Shown here: positions 16,626-25,233 of the stretch, in pieces
Numbering within the stretch: the stretch's first letter is position 1
How the letters are laid out: each line of letters begins with the position of its first letter
NCBI RefSeq assembly: GCF_001665685.1
Contig: NZ_LZTB01000100.1
Location: 248,001-312,000, forward strand
Direction of reading: 5' to 3'
DNA from: Mycobacterium sp. 852013-50091_SCH5140682
Lineage (GTDB): Bacteria > Actinomycetota > Actinomycetes > Mycobacteriales > Mycobacteriaceae
DNA length: 64,000 nt
The notes under the pieces: model-generated
The model's database searches: none
Told to the model about the DNA's origin: nothing
Seen by the model: only the letters and a program-made list of their open reading frames with translations
Translations under genes and position numbers: made by a program

Positions 16626-17825
16626 TTATCTGAGGTCCCAGACCGGAACGGGCGCACCGGCGGCCAGTTCGGTGACGTCCTCGTCGATCTCGAGCAGGCA
16701 GTTCGCCGAGGCCAGCCAGCGCAGGTGATGCGACGCAGGAGGGCCGTAGCTGGTCACGGTGTCACCGGTAAGCACCCCGCGGCGGAACTGTCGTTTCCCG
16801 CGCGGCGAGGTCAGATCCTCGGTCAGAAACGCCGCGCGGCGCGGCCGGTCCGGCTGGGGATGGCCCATCGCGGCCCGCAGCGTGCCCCGGATGAACACCT
16901 CGAACGACACCAGGGCACTGACCGGATTGCCCGGCAGGGTGATGATGGGTGTGCCGTCGACCAGGCCCGAACCCTGAGGCATGCCCGGCTGCATGGCGAC
17001 CTTGACGAACTCGATGTGGTCGGACAGGGCATCTTTGACCACCTCGTACGCGCCTGCGCTGACCCCGCCCGTGGTGATGATCAGATCGACGTCGGCGGCG
17101 TGGGCGGTCAGGGTGGCGCGGAAGGTGTCGACCTCGTCGGCGGACATCGGGGCGACGGTCACCTCGGCTCCGGCGTCGCGCACCGCCGCGGCCAGCATCA
17201 CCGCGTTCGACTCGTAGATCTGGCCGGGCAGAAGCGGGATGCCCGGCGCCACCAGCTCGGAGCCCGTCGACATCACCAGAACGCGCTGCGGCGGCACCAC
17301 CAGCAGGTCGGGGAGGCCCAGCGCGGCGGCCAGCCCCAGCGCGGCCGGGGTGACCAACTGTCCTGCCTGCAGCACCGTGGTGCCCGCAGTGACGTCTTCA
17401 CCGGCGGTGCGGATGTGCTGCCCCGGCCGGACCGACGCCCGGATGGTCACGGTGTCGGTGGCGCCGTCGGTGGCTTCCACCGGTACCACGGCGGTCGCGC
17501 CCGACGGCACCGGAGCACCGGTCATGATCCGATGCGCGGTACCGGGTTTGAGTGTCAGCGGGTCGGTGCGGCCGGCGGGGATGTCCTCGGCGACCGGCAG
17601 CCGGACGGGGTGCCGATCGGTGGCGTCGGCGATGTCGGAGGCGACGACGGCGTAGCCGTCCATGGCCGAGTTGTCGAAGCCGGGCAACGACAGCGGCGCG
17701 ACGACGTCGGCGGCCAGTGCCAGGCCCAACGTGCGCACCAGTGGCAATTGTTGTGGCGCACGGGTTTTGAACAAACCGGCGACGACGCTCTGATGCTCTT
17801 CAACGGTGCGCACGGTTATCACCAT
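16626..17825 (-). CDS. moeA: Molybdopterin molybdenumtransferase MoeA (MoeA2 type)
   Basis: Inserts molybdate into molybdopterin-AMP in molybdenum-cofactor synthesis; cytosolic, 399 aa. Family blocks are FDNSAMDGYAV (50-60), MTGAPVPSGA, DLIITTGGVSAGAYE and LPGNPVSALVSFEVF. It corresponds to Rv0438c (moeA2) by position next to psd. The start may be ATG 17825 or GTG 17813; neither has a good ribosome binding site and the M. tuberculosis protein begins near VRTVEEHQ. It follows the ThrE-like gene by 16 nt on the same strand. Why a cofactor gene sits with phospholipid genes is unknown, but the arrangement is conserved. Confidence 0.92.
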   Translation of the reverse strand: MVITVRTVEEHQSVVAGLFKTRAPQQLPLVRTLGLALAADVVAPLSLPGFDNSAMDGYAVVASDIADATDRHPVRLPVAEDIPAGRTDPLTLKPGTAHRIMTGAPVPSGATAVVPVEATDGATDTVTIRASVRPGQHIRTAGEDVTAGTTVLQAGQLVTPAALGLAAALGLPDLLVVPPQRVLVMSTGSELVAPGIPLLPGQIYESNAVMLAAAVRDAGAEVTVAPMSADEVDTFRATLTAHAADVDLIITTGGVSAGAYEVVKDALSDHIEFVKVAMQPGMPQGSGLVDGTPIITLPGNPVSALVSFEVFIRGTLRAAMGHPQPDRPRRAAFLTEDLTSPRGKRQFRRGVLTGDTVTSYGPPASHHLRWLASANCLLEIDEDVTELAAGAPVPVWDLR

Positions 17826-17841
17826 ACTTTTCGGCTATCGG

Positions 17842-19266
17842 CTACGTGCGGCCCCGAGCCTGGCGGTGATGGAATCGCCGCGTCCGCACCCGAAACGAGC
17901 TCCATTCACCCAATGACACGCCGGCCGCCAGCGCCGTGCTGATCGCCAGCGCACCCAGCACTGAGGAAAACCCCACGTAACTCTGTTCGTTCAGAATCGC
18001 GTAGATGCCGTGCAGCAGCGAAAGGCCCGGCAACAGCGGGGTGATGCCCGCGATCGACACGAGCAGAGGCGGGGCCAGGTGACGGCGCTCCATCAGCCGC
18101 CCGACCAGGCCGACGGGAACCGCCGCGACAAATGACGACATCACCGGACCCAGTCCCACGCTCACCCCCAGCAGGTAACCGGCGATGGCGGTCGCGCCAC
18201 CGAAAGCCGCGGCGATGGCCGCGGTGCGTTCGGCATAGCAGGCCAGGGCGAAGGCTGCCGCGCTCGCGGCGCCGAAACCCACCCGGACGGGCCATTCGGC
18301 CAGCGCAGGCGGTGGCGCCGCGCCGATGTCGATGGCCGGGGCGCCGAACCGGTTGGCGAGGTGCAACACCAGGGCCACCCCGGCGATCGTCGCGGCGGTC
18401 AGCATGAGCAACTCGAAGAAGCGGCCCGCTGCGGTGACGGGCGCGCCGGCGATGACGTCGCCCACCGAACCCACCAGCGAGAGCCCGGCGAGGATCACCA
18501 CCAGCCCGGCCGCGATGGCGATCGGCGGCTCGAACGGCACGCCCTTCTTGAGGCACAGCCAGAAGACGATCAGTGGCGGCGCGGTCGCGATCACCCCGCC
18601 GATGGCGTACTGGAAGAAGAACGGGAGCCCCTGCTTGTTGAGGTACCGGTTGACCCGGTCGATCAACATGGTGCTCAACGCACTGACCAGACAGACCAGC
18701 AGGGTGCCGCCCAAGGTGCCTGCGGTCGCGAACGCCAGTGCGCCCCAGGCAAGAGTCGCAACCCAGCGCTTGTAGGGATGCGGGGCCGTGATGATGGCGT
18801 CCAGCTCGGCATGCGCATCCGCCGGGCTCAACTTCTGCGCGGTGATCTGGCGGATCAGCCGCCCGAGGGCCGCCAACCGAGTGAAATCCATGGACCTGGA
18901 GTGGACGATGTGCATGGAGCTCGCGGGCGGCAGCGTGGGCCCGCGATATACCGCGATGTGAATCGCCGTATTGACGACGTCGACTTCGCAATGCTCGATG
19001 CCGTACGCGGACACGACCTTGAGGACCTGGTGGCCGGTGGCGATCGCCGGTGTGCCCGATGCCATCAGGAGCGATCCGATGGTGCCCGCAAGGTCGAGCA
19101 CAGCGCCGACCCGCGCGTCGTAGAAGTCGTCCGGCGCTTTCCGGTCGGGTCTGATCAGCGGGAAGCTGTCCGTCGGTGCTTCGGTCTCCCGCACCATCCG
19201 GCTCAAGATTCTGCGTTGCCGGGCCCGCCGCGGAGGCTGGCCCGCCGGATCGCGGGTCAACGGCAC
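17842..19266 (-). CDS. Threonine/serine exporter (ThrE family)
   Basis: Membrane protein of 474 aa. A soluble N-terminal half (about 40-190: GTIGSLLMASGTPAIAT and AQKLSPADAHAELDAI) carries the ThrE conserved blocks; about ten helices follow to residue 460. Members export threonine and serine in corynebacteria. GTG 19266 has AAGGAG 6 nt upstream. It heads the run thrE-like, moeA, psd, pssA, AAA on the minus strand and separates moeA from the SDR gene, where the M. tuberculosis order has none. The C-terminus is basic (RVRTRRFHHRQARGR). Substrate is inferred from the family. Confidence 0.85.
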   Translation of the reverse strand: MPLTRDPAGQPPRRARQRRILSRMVRETEAPTDSFPLIRPDRKAPDDFYDARVGAVLDLAGTIGSLLMASGTPAIATGHQVLKVVSAYGIEHCEVDVVNTAIHIAVYRGPTLPPASSMHIVHSRSMDFTRLAALGRLIRQITAQKLSPADAHAELDAIITAPHPYKRWVATLAWGALAFATAGTLGGTLLVCLVSALSTMLIDRVNRYLNKQGLPFFFQYAIGGVIATAPPLIVFWLCLKKGVPFEPPIAIAAGLVVILAGLSLVGSVGDVIAGAPVTAAGRFFELLMLTAATIAGVALVLHLANRFGAPAIDIGAAPPPALAEWPVRVGFGAASAAAFALACYAERTAAIAAAFGGATAIAGYLLGVSVGLGPVMSSFVAAVPVGLVGRLMERRHLAPPLLVSIAGITPLLPGLSLLHGIYAILNEQSYVGFSSVLGALAISTALAAGVSLGEWSSFRVRTRRFHHRQARGRT

Positions 19267-19341
19267 AGCGCTCCTTAGATCGGTGTAGGTGATATTCGAT
19301 CACATCGGCCGCTGCCGGTACACGAGATCGGTCAGTCGCGG

Positions 19342-20265
19342 TTACACCGGATAACTGACGCCGGTGAGTTCCTCGGACACCGTCCACAACCGGCGCTGCA
19401 AATCCACATCATGTGACTGCTTGCTGGACTCAACCAGCTTGGGATGGCCGACCATCTCGCGGAAACCCGACGGGCCGTAGTACTGCCCGCCGCGCACGTC
19501 CGGATCGGTGGCCGCGCGCAGCGTCGCGAGCGCGCCGACCGCGGGGCTGTTGGTGAACAGGCTCGCCAGTTGGTTGAAGCCGGGCAGCCCGGTGCCGGGG
19601 ATATGGCGCATCAGCTCGGTGTTCGACAGACCAGGATGGGCGGCCACGGCGATGGTCGGCTCGTTCTTGGCGGCCAGCCTGCGCTGCAGTTCGTAGGTGA
19701 ACAGCAGGTTCGCGAGCTTGGACTGCCCATAGGCGGCCACCCGGTTGTAGCTGCGTTCCCACTGCAGGTCGTCGAAGTGGATGGCGGCCTGGATGCGGTG
19801 GGCGACGCTCGCGACGGCGACGACGCGTGAGCCGTCGACCGGCAGCAGGTGATCGAGCAGCAGTCCCGTGAGCGCGAACGCGCCCAGATGGTTGGTGCCG
19901 AACTGCAGCTCGAAGCCGTCGACCGTGGTCTGCTTCGGCGGGTACATCACGCCTGCGTTGTTGATCAGCAGATCGATGCGCGGGTACGCGGCCCGCAGTT
20001 CGTCGGCGGCGCTGCGCACCGAGTCCAGCGAACCCACGTCGAGGGCCTGCAGTTTGAGGTCGGCCTTGGGGTTCGCCGCGGTGATGCGGTCGACGGCGTC
20101 GCGGCCCTTGTCCGGGTTGCGCACGGCGACGACGACGTGCGCGCCCTTGGCGGCCAGCACACGTGCGGTCTCGTAGCCGAGGCCCGTGTTGGAGCCGGTG
20201 ACGATCGCGACCCGGCCGGACTGGTCTGGCACGTCGGCCTCGGTCCACTTTGCATTGGCGCTCAT
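19342..20265 (-). CDS. Short-chain dehydrogenase/reductase, Rv0439c-like
   Basis: NAD(P)-dependent SDR of 307 aa. Cofactor motif TGSNTGLG is at 23-30, NNAG at 102-105 and the active-site Tyr179-x3-Lys183 in YGQSKLAN. The branch resembles retinol-dehydrogenase/WW-domain oxidoreductase-type SDRs, whose bacterial substrates are mostly unknown. It is the orthologue by position of Rv0439c, upstream of moeA and groEL2 in M. tuberculosis. A paralogue lies at 28374-29300 with the same N-terminal and C-terminal blocks (EELTGVSYP). Its start is 36 bp from a divergent membrane-protein gene. No strong ribosome binding site is seen, so the mRNA may be leaderless. Confidence 0.88.
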   Translation of the reverse strand: MSANAKWTEADVPDQSGRVAIVTGSNTGLGYETARVLAAKGAHVVVAVRNPDKGRDAVDRITAANPKADLKLQALDVGSLDSVRSAADELRAAYPRIDLLINNAGVMYPPKQTTVDGFELQFGTNHLGAFALTGLLLDHLLPVDGSRVVAVASVAHRIQAAIHFDDLQWERSYNRVAAYGQSKLANLLFTYELQRRLAAKNEPTIAVAAHPGLSNTELMRHIPGTGLPGFNQLASLFTNSPAVGALATLRAATDPDVRGGQYYGPSGFREMVGHPKLVESSKQSHDVDLQRRLWTVSEELTGVSYPV

Positions 20266-20301
20266 GGGTCGACTCTACGGAGCATCGGGCATGCTCGAAC
20301 C

Positions 20302-20796
20302 ATGACACTTGTCGACCCGGCGTACCGCCCGAGTCGCAAGGCGCCGCTGGTGTGGGCGCTGGGCGCGGCCATCCCGTGGGCCGTGCTGGTTCCGGCCCAA
20401 CTGATCTGGCTGTTGGTGGACCGCCGGATGCTGTGGCTGCACGCCGTGGTGGCGGCTGCCAGCGTGGCGGCGATCGTGTTGTTCGTGGTGGTGGTGCCGC
20501 TGTGGCGGTTCCGGGTGCACCGCTGGGATGTGCAGATCGATTCGCCGACGCCTGCGGTCTACACCCGGTCGGGTTGGCTGGTGCAGGAACGCCGCATCGC
20601 CCCGATCTCGCGAGTGCAGACCGTCGACACCCATCGCGGGCCGCTGGACCGCATGTTCGGCCTCGCGAACGTGACGGTGACGACGGCGTCGTCGGCGGGT
20701 GCGGTGCGGATCGTTGCGCTCGACGCCGACGTCGCCGATCGTGTCGTCGCGCGGCTCACCGACATTGCGGCGATCGGCGAGCAGGACGCGACGTGA
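20302..20796 (+). CDS. Bacterial PH-domain membrane protein (YdbS-like)
   Basis: Small inner-membrane protein of 164 aa. Two hydrophobic segments (about 15-40 and 46-68) are followed by one bacterial pleckstrin-homology domain (formerly DUF304): RVHRWDVQIDS, TRSGWLVQERRIAPISRVQTVDT, RMFGLANVTVTTAS. ATG 20302 starts just after a likely promoter shared with the divergent SDR. The stop overlaps the GTG of the next gene (GTGA), so both are made together, as in the ydbS-ydbT pairs of Bacillus that affect resistance to membrane-active peptides. The function here is inferred from that pairing. Confidence 0.8.
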   Translation: MTLVDPAYRPSRKAPLVWALGAAIPWAVLVPAQLIWLLVDRRMLWLHAVVAAASVAAIVLFVVVVPLWRFRVHRWDVQIDSPTPAVYTRSGWLVQERRIAPISRVQTVDTHRGPLDRMFGLANVTVTTASSAGAVRIVALDADVADRVVARLTDIAAIGEQDAT

Positions 20797-22265
20797 CCGA
20801 GCACCTGCCTGCGGAGCAGGCCACCCAGCCGCAGTGGAGCCGGCTGAGCCCGCGCATGCTGCTGGTCCACCCGGTTCATGAAGTGCTGCAACAGATTCCG
20901 CTGCTGGTGGGATCGGTGGTGCTGGGGTCGGCGACCGGGAACCCGCTCTGGACGGTCGCGGCGGTGACGCTCATGGTCGCGTTCGGCCTGGCCCGCTGGT
21001 TCACCACCAGCTACCGGATCGAGCCAGGCGAAGTGCAGTTGCGCACCGGGGTGTTGCAGCGCAAGACATTGTCGGTGCCGCGCAACCGGATTCGCTCGGT
21101 GTCCACGGATGCCCGGCTGCTGCACCGGCTGCTCGGCCTGACCGTGCTGCAGATCAGCACCGGTCAGGAAGCCAAGGGGGACACCAAGTTCGCTCTCGAC
21201 GCGGTGGAAGCCGGGGAGGTGCCGCGGCTGCGGGCGATCCTGCTCGCAGATGCCGTGCCCGTGGCCGACGACGCCCCGCCCGGGCGGGAGCTGGCCCGCT
21301 GGCAGCCGTCGTGGCTGCGGTACAGCCCGCTGAGCTGGACCGGTCTGGCCATGATCGTCACCGCCGTCGGAGTCTTGTATCAGACGGGAGTTGGTGTCGC
21401 GCTGGACAATTCGCAGTTGGCCCGGTCCGGGCTGGATGTTGCCCAGCGGTTGGGTGTCGCCGTCACAGTCACCATCGTGGTGGTGGCGCTGCTGACCCTG
21501 TCGGTGGTGCTCTCGGTGCTGCAATCCCTGGTCGCCTACGCGAATCTGGTGCTGCGCCGCGACGCCGATGTGCTGCATCTGCGGCACGGGATGCTGCGGG
21601 TGCGCGAGCACACCTACGACATGCGCAGGCTGCGGGGCGGGACGCTGCGCGAACCGCTGCTGGTCCGGATCTTCGGCGGGGCCAGGCTGGACGCGGTGAT
21701 GACCGGCGTCGGCGGTGAAGGTCAGGCGTCGCTGCTGCTGCCGCCCTGCCCGGCCGCCACGGCCCGCGACGTGCTGAGCGACCTCATCGAGCAGCCCGAT
21801 GCGGTGGCCGGGCCGCTGCGATCACACGGACCCGCGGCGTCGCGTCGACGCTGGACCAGGGCGTTGGCGTTGCCGGTGCTGGCCGCGCCGGTGCTGCTGA
21901 TCGTCGGGGTACCGGCCTGGGCGTGGATCGCGTGGAGCGTGCTCACCGCGGGCGCGGTGGCCGTGGCCGCCGATCGGGCCCGGTCGCTGGGGCATCGCGT
22001 GGACGCGGGTTGGCTGGTGGCGCAGGCAGGCAGCCTGGAACGTCGACGGGACTGCCTGGACGCGGCAGGCATCATCGGCTGGACCGTGCGGCAGACCCTG
22101 CTGCAGCGGCGCGCCGGGGTCGCGACGCTGATCGCGGCGACCGCGGCGGGACAGAAGCACTACCGCGTCATCGACGTTCCCGCCGAACAGGCCTGGGAGA
22201 TCGCGGCATCGGCGACCCCGTGGTTGGCCGGCACTGCCTGGTCCGAGGGGCTTGGCGCGTCCTGA
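20793..22265 (+). CDS. Bacterial PH-domain membrane protein, large partner (YdbT-like)
   Basis: Membrane protein of 490 aa with two pairs of hydrophobic segments, each followed by a bacterial PH domain: the first at about 65-150 (YRIEPGEVQLRTGVLQRKTLSVPRNRIRS begins it), the second at about 245-330 (LRHGMLRVREHTYDMRRLRG), and a third PH-like unit after the helices near 355-400 (GWLVAQAGSLERRRDCL). This repeated layout is that of YdbT. GTG 20793 is coupled to the smaller PH gene by a 4-bp overlap. The complex probably sits in the plasma membrane with PH domains on the cytoplasmic face. Exact role unknown. Confidence 0.8.
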   Translation: MTEHLPAEQATQPQWSRLSPRMLLVHPVHEVLQQIPLLVGSVVLGSATGNPLWTVAAVTLMVAFGLARWFTTSYRIEPGEVQLRTGVLQRKTLSVPRNRIRSVSTDARLLHRLLGLTVLQISTGQEAKGDTKFALDAVEAGEVPRLRAILLADAVPVADDAPPGRELARWQPSWLRYSPLSWTGLAMIVTAVGVLYQTGVGVALDNSQLARSGLDVAQRLGVAVTVTIVVVALLTLSVVLSVLQSLVAYANLVLRRDADVLHLRHGMLRVREHTYDMRRLRGGTLREPLLVRIFGGARLDAVMTGVGGEGQASLLLPPCPAATARDVLSDLIEQPDAVAGPLRSHGPAASRRRWTRALALPVLAAPVLLIVGVPAWAWIAWSVLTAGAVAVAADRARSLGHRVDAGWLVAQAGSLERRRDCLDAAGIIGWTVRQTLLQRRAGVATLIAATAAGQKHYRVIDVPAEQAWEIAASATPWLAGTAWSEGLGAS

Positions 22266-22300
22266 CTTGCGCTGGCCGGGCAGGCGTTTACTGTCGCTGC

Positions 22301-23116
22301 ATGGCAATCGGTGGTGTGCTCTTCGACATCGACGGCGTGCTCGTCACGTCGTGGCAGCCCATTGCCGGGGCCGCCGAAGCGTTGCAGGCGCTCGAAGATC
22401 ATCAGATCGCCCGGTCCTATCTGACCAGCACCACCACCCGCACCCGCGCGCAGATCGCCGAGTTGCTGACCGACGCAGGCATGAACGTCACGGCCGACGA
22501 GGTGATCACCGCCGCGGCGCTCACCGCGGACTACGTGCGCCACAAGTACCCCGACGCCCGGTGTTTTCTGGTCAACAGCGGGCAGATCGGCGAGGACATG
22601 CGCGGCATCGATCTCGTCTACTCCACCGACTTCACCGGGCCGCGGGCCCCCGAGACGCCCGACGTGGTGTTGCTCGGCGGTGCCGGGCCGGAGTTCAGTC
22701 ATCTGACGCTGAGCTGGGTCTACGACTGGATGGTTCAGGGGGTTCCCGTCGTCGCCATGCACCGCAGCACGTCGTGGACCACGACCGACGGGCTGCGCGT
22801 GGACACCGGTATGTATCTCATCGGTATGGAAGGGGCCTCGGGCCGCAAGGCCACCGCCGTCGGCAAGCCCGCCCCCGAGGGATTCCTGGCGGCGGCCAAC
22901 CGGCTCGGGGTGAATGCCGACGAGATGTACATGGTCGGTGACGACCTCAACAACGACGTGCTGGCCGCTCAAGTGGTCGGCATGACAGGGGTGCTGGTGC
23001 GCACCGGAAAGTTCCGGCAGGCCACGTTGGATCGTTGGGCTGCAGACGAATTCGCGATGCAGCCCAACCACGTCATCGACTCGGTGGCCGACCTGCCGGA
23101 CCTGCTGGGCCTCTGA
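22301..23116 (+). CDS. HAD-family hydrolase, NagD-like (subclass IIA)
   Basis: Cytosolic phosphatase of 271 aa. All four HAD motifs are visible: FDIDGVL (about 8-14, nucleophile and acid Asp), LTSTTTR (motif II), KPAPEG (motif III Lys) and VGDDLNNDV (motif IV). The cap domain lies between motifs II and III, as in NagD and phosphoglycolate-phosphatase-like enzymes. ATG 22301 starts 35 bp after the PH gene. Its stop is 5 bp from that of the convergent DUF2252 gene. Substrate cannot be told; sugar phosphates or nucleotides are usual for this group. Confidence 0.85.
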   Translation: MAIGGVLFDIDGVLVTSWQPIAGAAEALQALEDHQIARSYLTSTTTRTRAQIAELLTDAGMNVTADEVITAAALTADYVRHKYPDARCFLVNSGQIGEDMRGIDLVYSTDFTGPRAPETPDVVLLGGAGPEFSHLTLSWVYDWMVQGVPVVAMHRSTSWTTTDGLRVDTGMYLIGMEGASGRKATAVGKPAPEGFLAAANRLGVNADEMYMVGDDLNNDVLAAQVVGMTGVLVRTGKFRQATLDRWAADEFAMQPNHVIDSVADLPDLLGL

Positions 23117-23121
23117 TCCAC

Positions 23122-24516
23122 TCAGCGGGCCGGGTCGTCGGCCACCTCGATGTCACCGGCCTTGGCCGCGGCCCGCAGCTGATGGAAATCCTCGAGAGAT
23201 TTGTCGGCGTAGGCATATGACCAGTCGAGGACGGCCGCGCTGACCTTCTCACCGTTGCCCACGTAGCCACGCAGAATCGACGCGTTCGCGCTCTGGGCAT
23301 GGCCGCGGGCCAGCGCCAGTGCGCATGCCGCAACGTAACCCCCGAACGCGGTGACGGGCATGCCTTCGGTTTCGATGGTGCCTTTCATGTCCTGGAACTG
23401 CCTGACATAGAAGTCGCGGCCGTCGCCGCGGGCGGTGCCCAGGAACACATCCGACATCGCCTGGAGCATCCGTTGGCCGTCGACTACCCGGGTGCCCTGC
23501 CCACGCCCGCACCGCGTCGTCCAGGGAGCCCGGCTGCGCGATGCCACCGTAGGTTTCGAGCACCGACGCGGTGGCCTCCTTGACCTGTAGAACCAGCGGC
23601 TCGCCCGCCGGCCCGGTCAGGATGACCAGATAGCAGCGGGTCCCGACGCTGCCAACGCCGACGACGCGCCGCGCCATGTCGGTGATGCGGAAATGCGACA
23701 GCACCAGCGCCACGTCGGCCGGCACGCTGCCGAGATACTCCTGGACCGACTCGATCAGCGTTGTCTCCAGGTCGATGTCCAGATGCTGCAAAACCGGGGC
23801 TGCTCACGCAGCTGCAGGCCGCCGTCGGCGCCTGGCCGCCTGATCCGCTCGAACACCCGCACCGATGTCCGCTTGCGGGCATCGCGCGTCGTGCGGGTGA
23901 TGACCTTCTGCAGGCTGCCCGACACCTCGTTGCGGTAGCGCTCCGGTTCGAAGCGCAGGTAGTAGCGGTCCAGCACCGACATCTCCAGCATGGTCTGCAG
24001 ACCGTCGCGGTAGGCGATGATGGCCTTGTCTGCCAGCGTGCGGATGGCAGCCTCGGGATAACCCGCATGCCGACCACCCACGATGGCGCTCGTGATGAGA
24101 CGTTTGACGTCCCACTCGGCCGGAGCCACCGCGGCTTCGTCGAAATCGTTGAGATCGAACACCAATTGGCGAACGGGCGCGGCGTAGATCCCGAAGTTCG
24201 ACAGATGCGCGTCGCCGCTGCAAAACACCTGCACGCCGCTGGACGGGCCCGCTGCCAGGTCTGCGGCCATGACCGCTGCCGAACCTCGATAGAACGAGAA
24301 CGGGTCGGTGAGCATGCGGGCGAACCGTAGCGGCACCAGCTCGGGCGCCCGGTTGCGGTTCGGCTCGACGAGGTTCTCGGTGGCACTGCGATGACTGGGA
24401 ACCAGTTGTGCCAGAGCGCGTCTCGGGGCCGTCTTGCGCAGTGCGCGACCGCTGGCGACATCCTGCTCGGTGTCTTCGATGTCGATGACCCGTTCCCGCA
24501 GCGACAGGTTGGACAT
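23122..24516 (-). pseudogene. DUF2252 family gene broken by two compensating frameshifts
   Basis: A DUF2252 (kinase-like fold, function unknown) protein is spread over two reading frames. From ATG 24516 the frame reads through the conserved CSGDAHLSNFGIY, FDLNDFDEA and WDVKRL blocks. It then leaves frame at the G run 23796-23799, where one extra base would restore EQPPVLQHLDIDLE. The middle part (ALVLSHFRITD, VGVGSVGTRCYLV) is in the next frame until about 23505-23515. The last part (RVVDGQRMLQAMSDVFLG to the stop at 23122) is back in the first frame. Both shifts together restore the length of about 465 residues. All three parts are well conserved, so this is either a recent mutation or two sequence errors. 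Confidence 0.85.
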
Positions 24517-24632
24517 GCTTCGCAAGGTAGGGCGAGTTCGACGTAAACGTCATTGTCCTGCCGAAATCGCAGCATTTTCGTCAAGTTCGCGGCCCGTCCG
24601 CTCAGCGTCGACGATTCCGTTGCGTGAACCAG

Positions 24633-24695
24633 GTAGAGGACCGAAGTCCTGTTCTTTGTGACTTGAGTCAGCGCGGTTCGTGCCCTTTGGCCATT
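24633..24695. promoter_or_regulatory. Two DosR-like boxes before the secreted-protein gene
   Basis: AGGAC-CGAA-GTCCT (24637-24650) is a symmetrical repeat like the core of the mycobacterial DosR/DevR box. GTGCCCTTTGGCCATT (24680-24695) resembles the asymmetric form with TTTGGCC. They lie about 130 and 90 bp before the ATG at 24777 in the 260-bp space shared with the DUF2252 gene. Paired boxes are usual for DosR targets. The match is partial and judged by eye. Confidence 0.25.
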
Positions 24696-24776
24696 AGCGG
24701 CGACCTCCGCGAGATCTACTGTGACCAGCAGGTATTGGCGATGTCACAGGTCGCCCCAGAGTTAGGGGACCACGTC

Positions 24777-25226
24777 ATGGTTACTGTCAAACTTCGGATT
24801 GTCGCCGTGGCCGGGCTGTCGGCGGCGGCTCTCGTCGGGCCGGTAGCGCTGGTCCACGCCGACGCACCCGCTGTGGGTACGGACTGCGGGTCGGGCCAAA
24901 TCGGTGATACGGCAACGGCTCCCGATGGTGGCACCCTTCGCTGCATGGCCGACGAGTCGGGGCAGATCCACTGGTTGCCCGACACGCATGCGGTCACGAC
25001 GATAGCGGACCTGCAACGTGCCGGCTACTCCGTGACCGTCGATCGAACCGGCGATCATCCGTTGCCGGACTGCGCGGTGGTGGCGGTGCACAATCCGATG
25101 ACCGTCACCTCGTTGAACTCCGGCGGTACCACACCCGGAGGGTCGGGCACGATCGGTAACAAGCATCAGACGACGATCACCGTCAGCAAGACCATCGATG
25201 TGACGCTGGACTGCGCCGCGCAATAG
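24777..25226 (+). CDS. Small secreted protein of unknown function
   Basis: Protein of 149 aa with a Sec signal peptide (MVTVKLRIVAVAGLSAAALV, cleavage likely after VHA at about 28). The mature part has four Cys (TDCGSG, LRCMAD, PDCAVV, LDCAAQ) that could make two disulfides, and ends in a Thr/Gly-rich strand region (SGGTTPGGSGTIGN). It is of the kind of mycobacterial exported proteins without known domains. ATG 24777 follows AGGGGA. It is divergent from the DUF2252 gene and convergent with the helicase gene, whose stop is 8 bp away. No function can be given. Confidence 0.75.
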   Translation: MVTVKLRIVAVAGLSAAALVGPVALVHADAPAVGTDCGSGQIGDTATAPDGGTLRCMADESGQIHWLPDTHAVTTIADLQRAGYSVTVDRTGDHPLPDCAVVAVHNPMTVTSLNSGGTTPGGSGTIGNKHQTTITVSKTIDVTLDCAAQ

Positions 25227-25233
25227 TGCCTTC

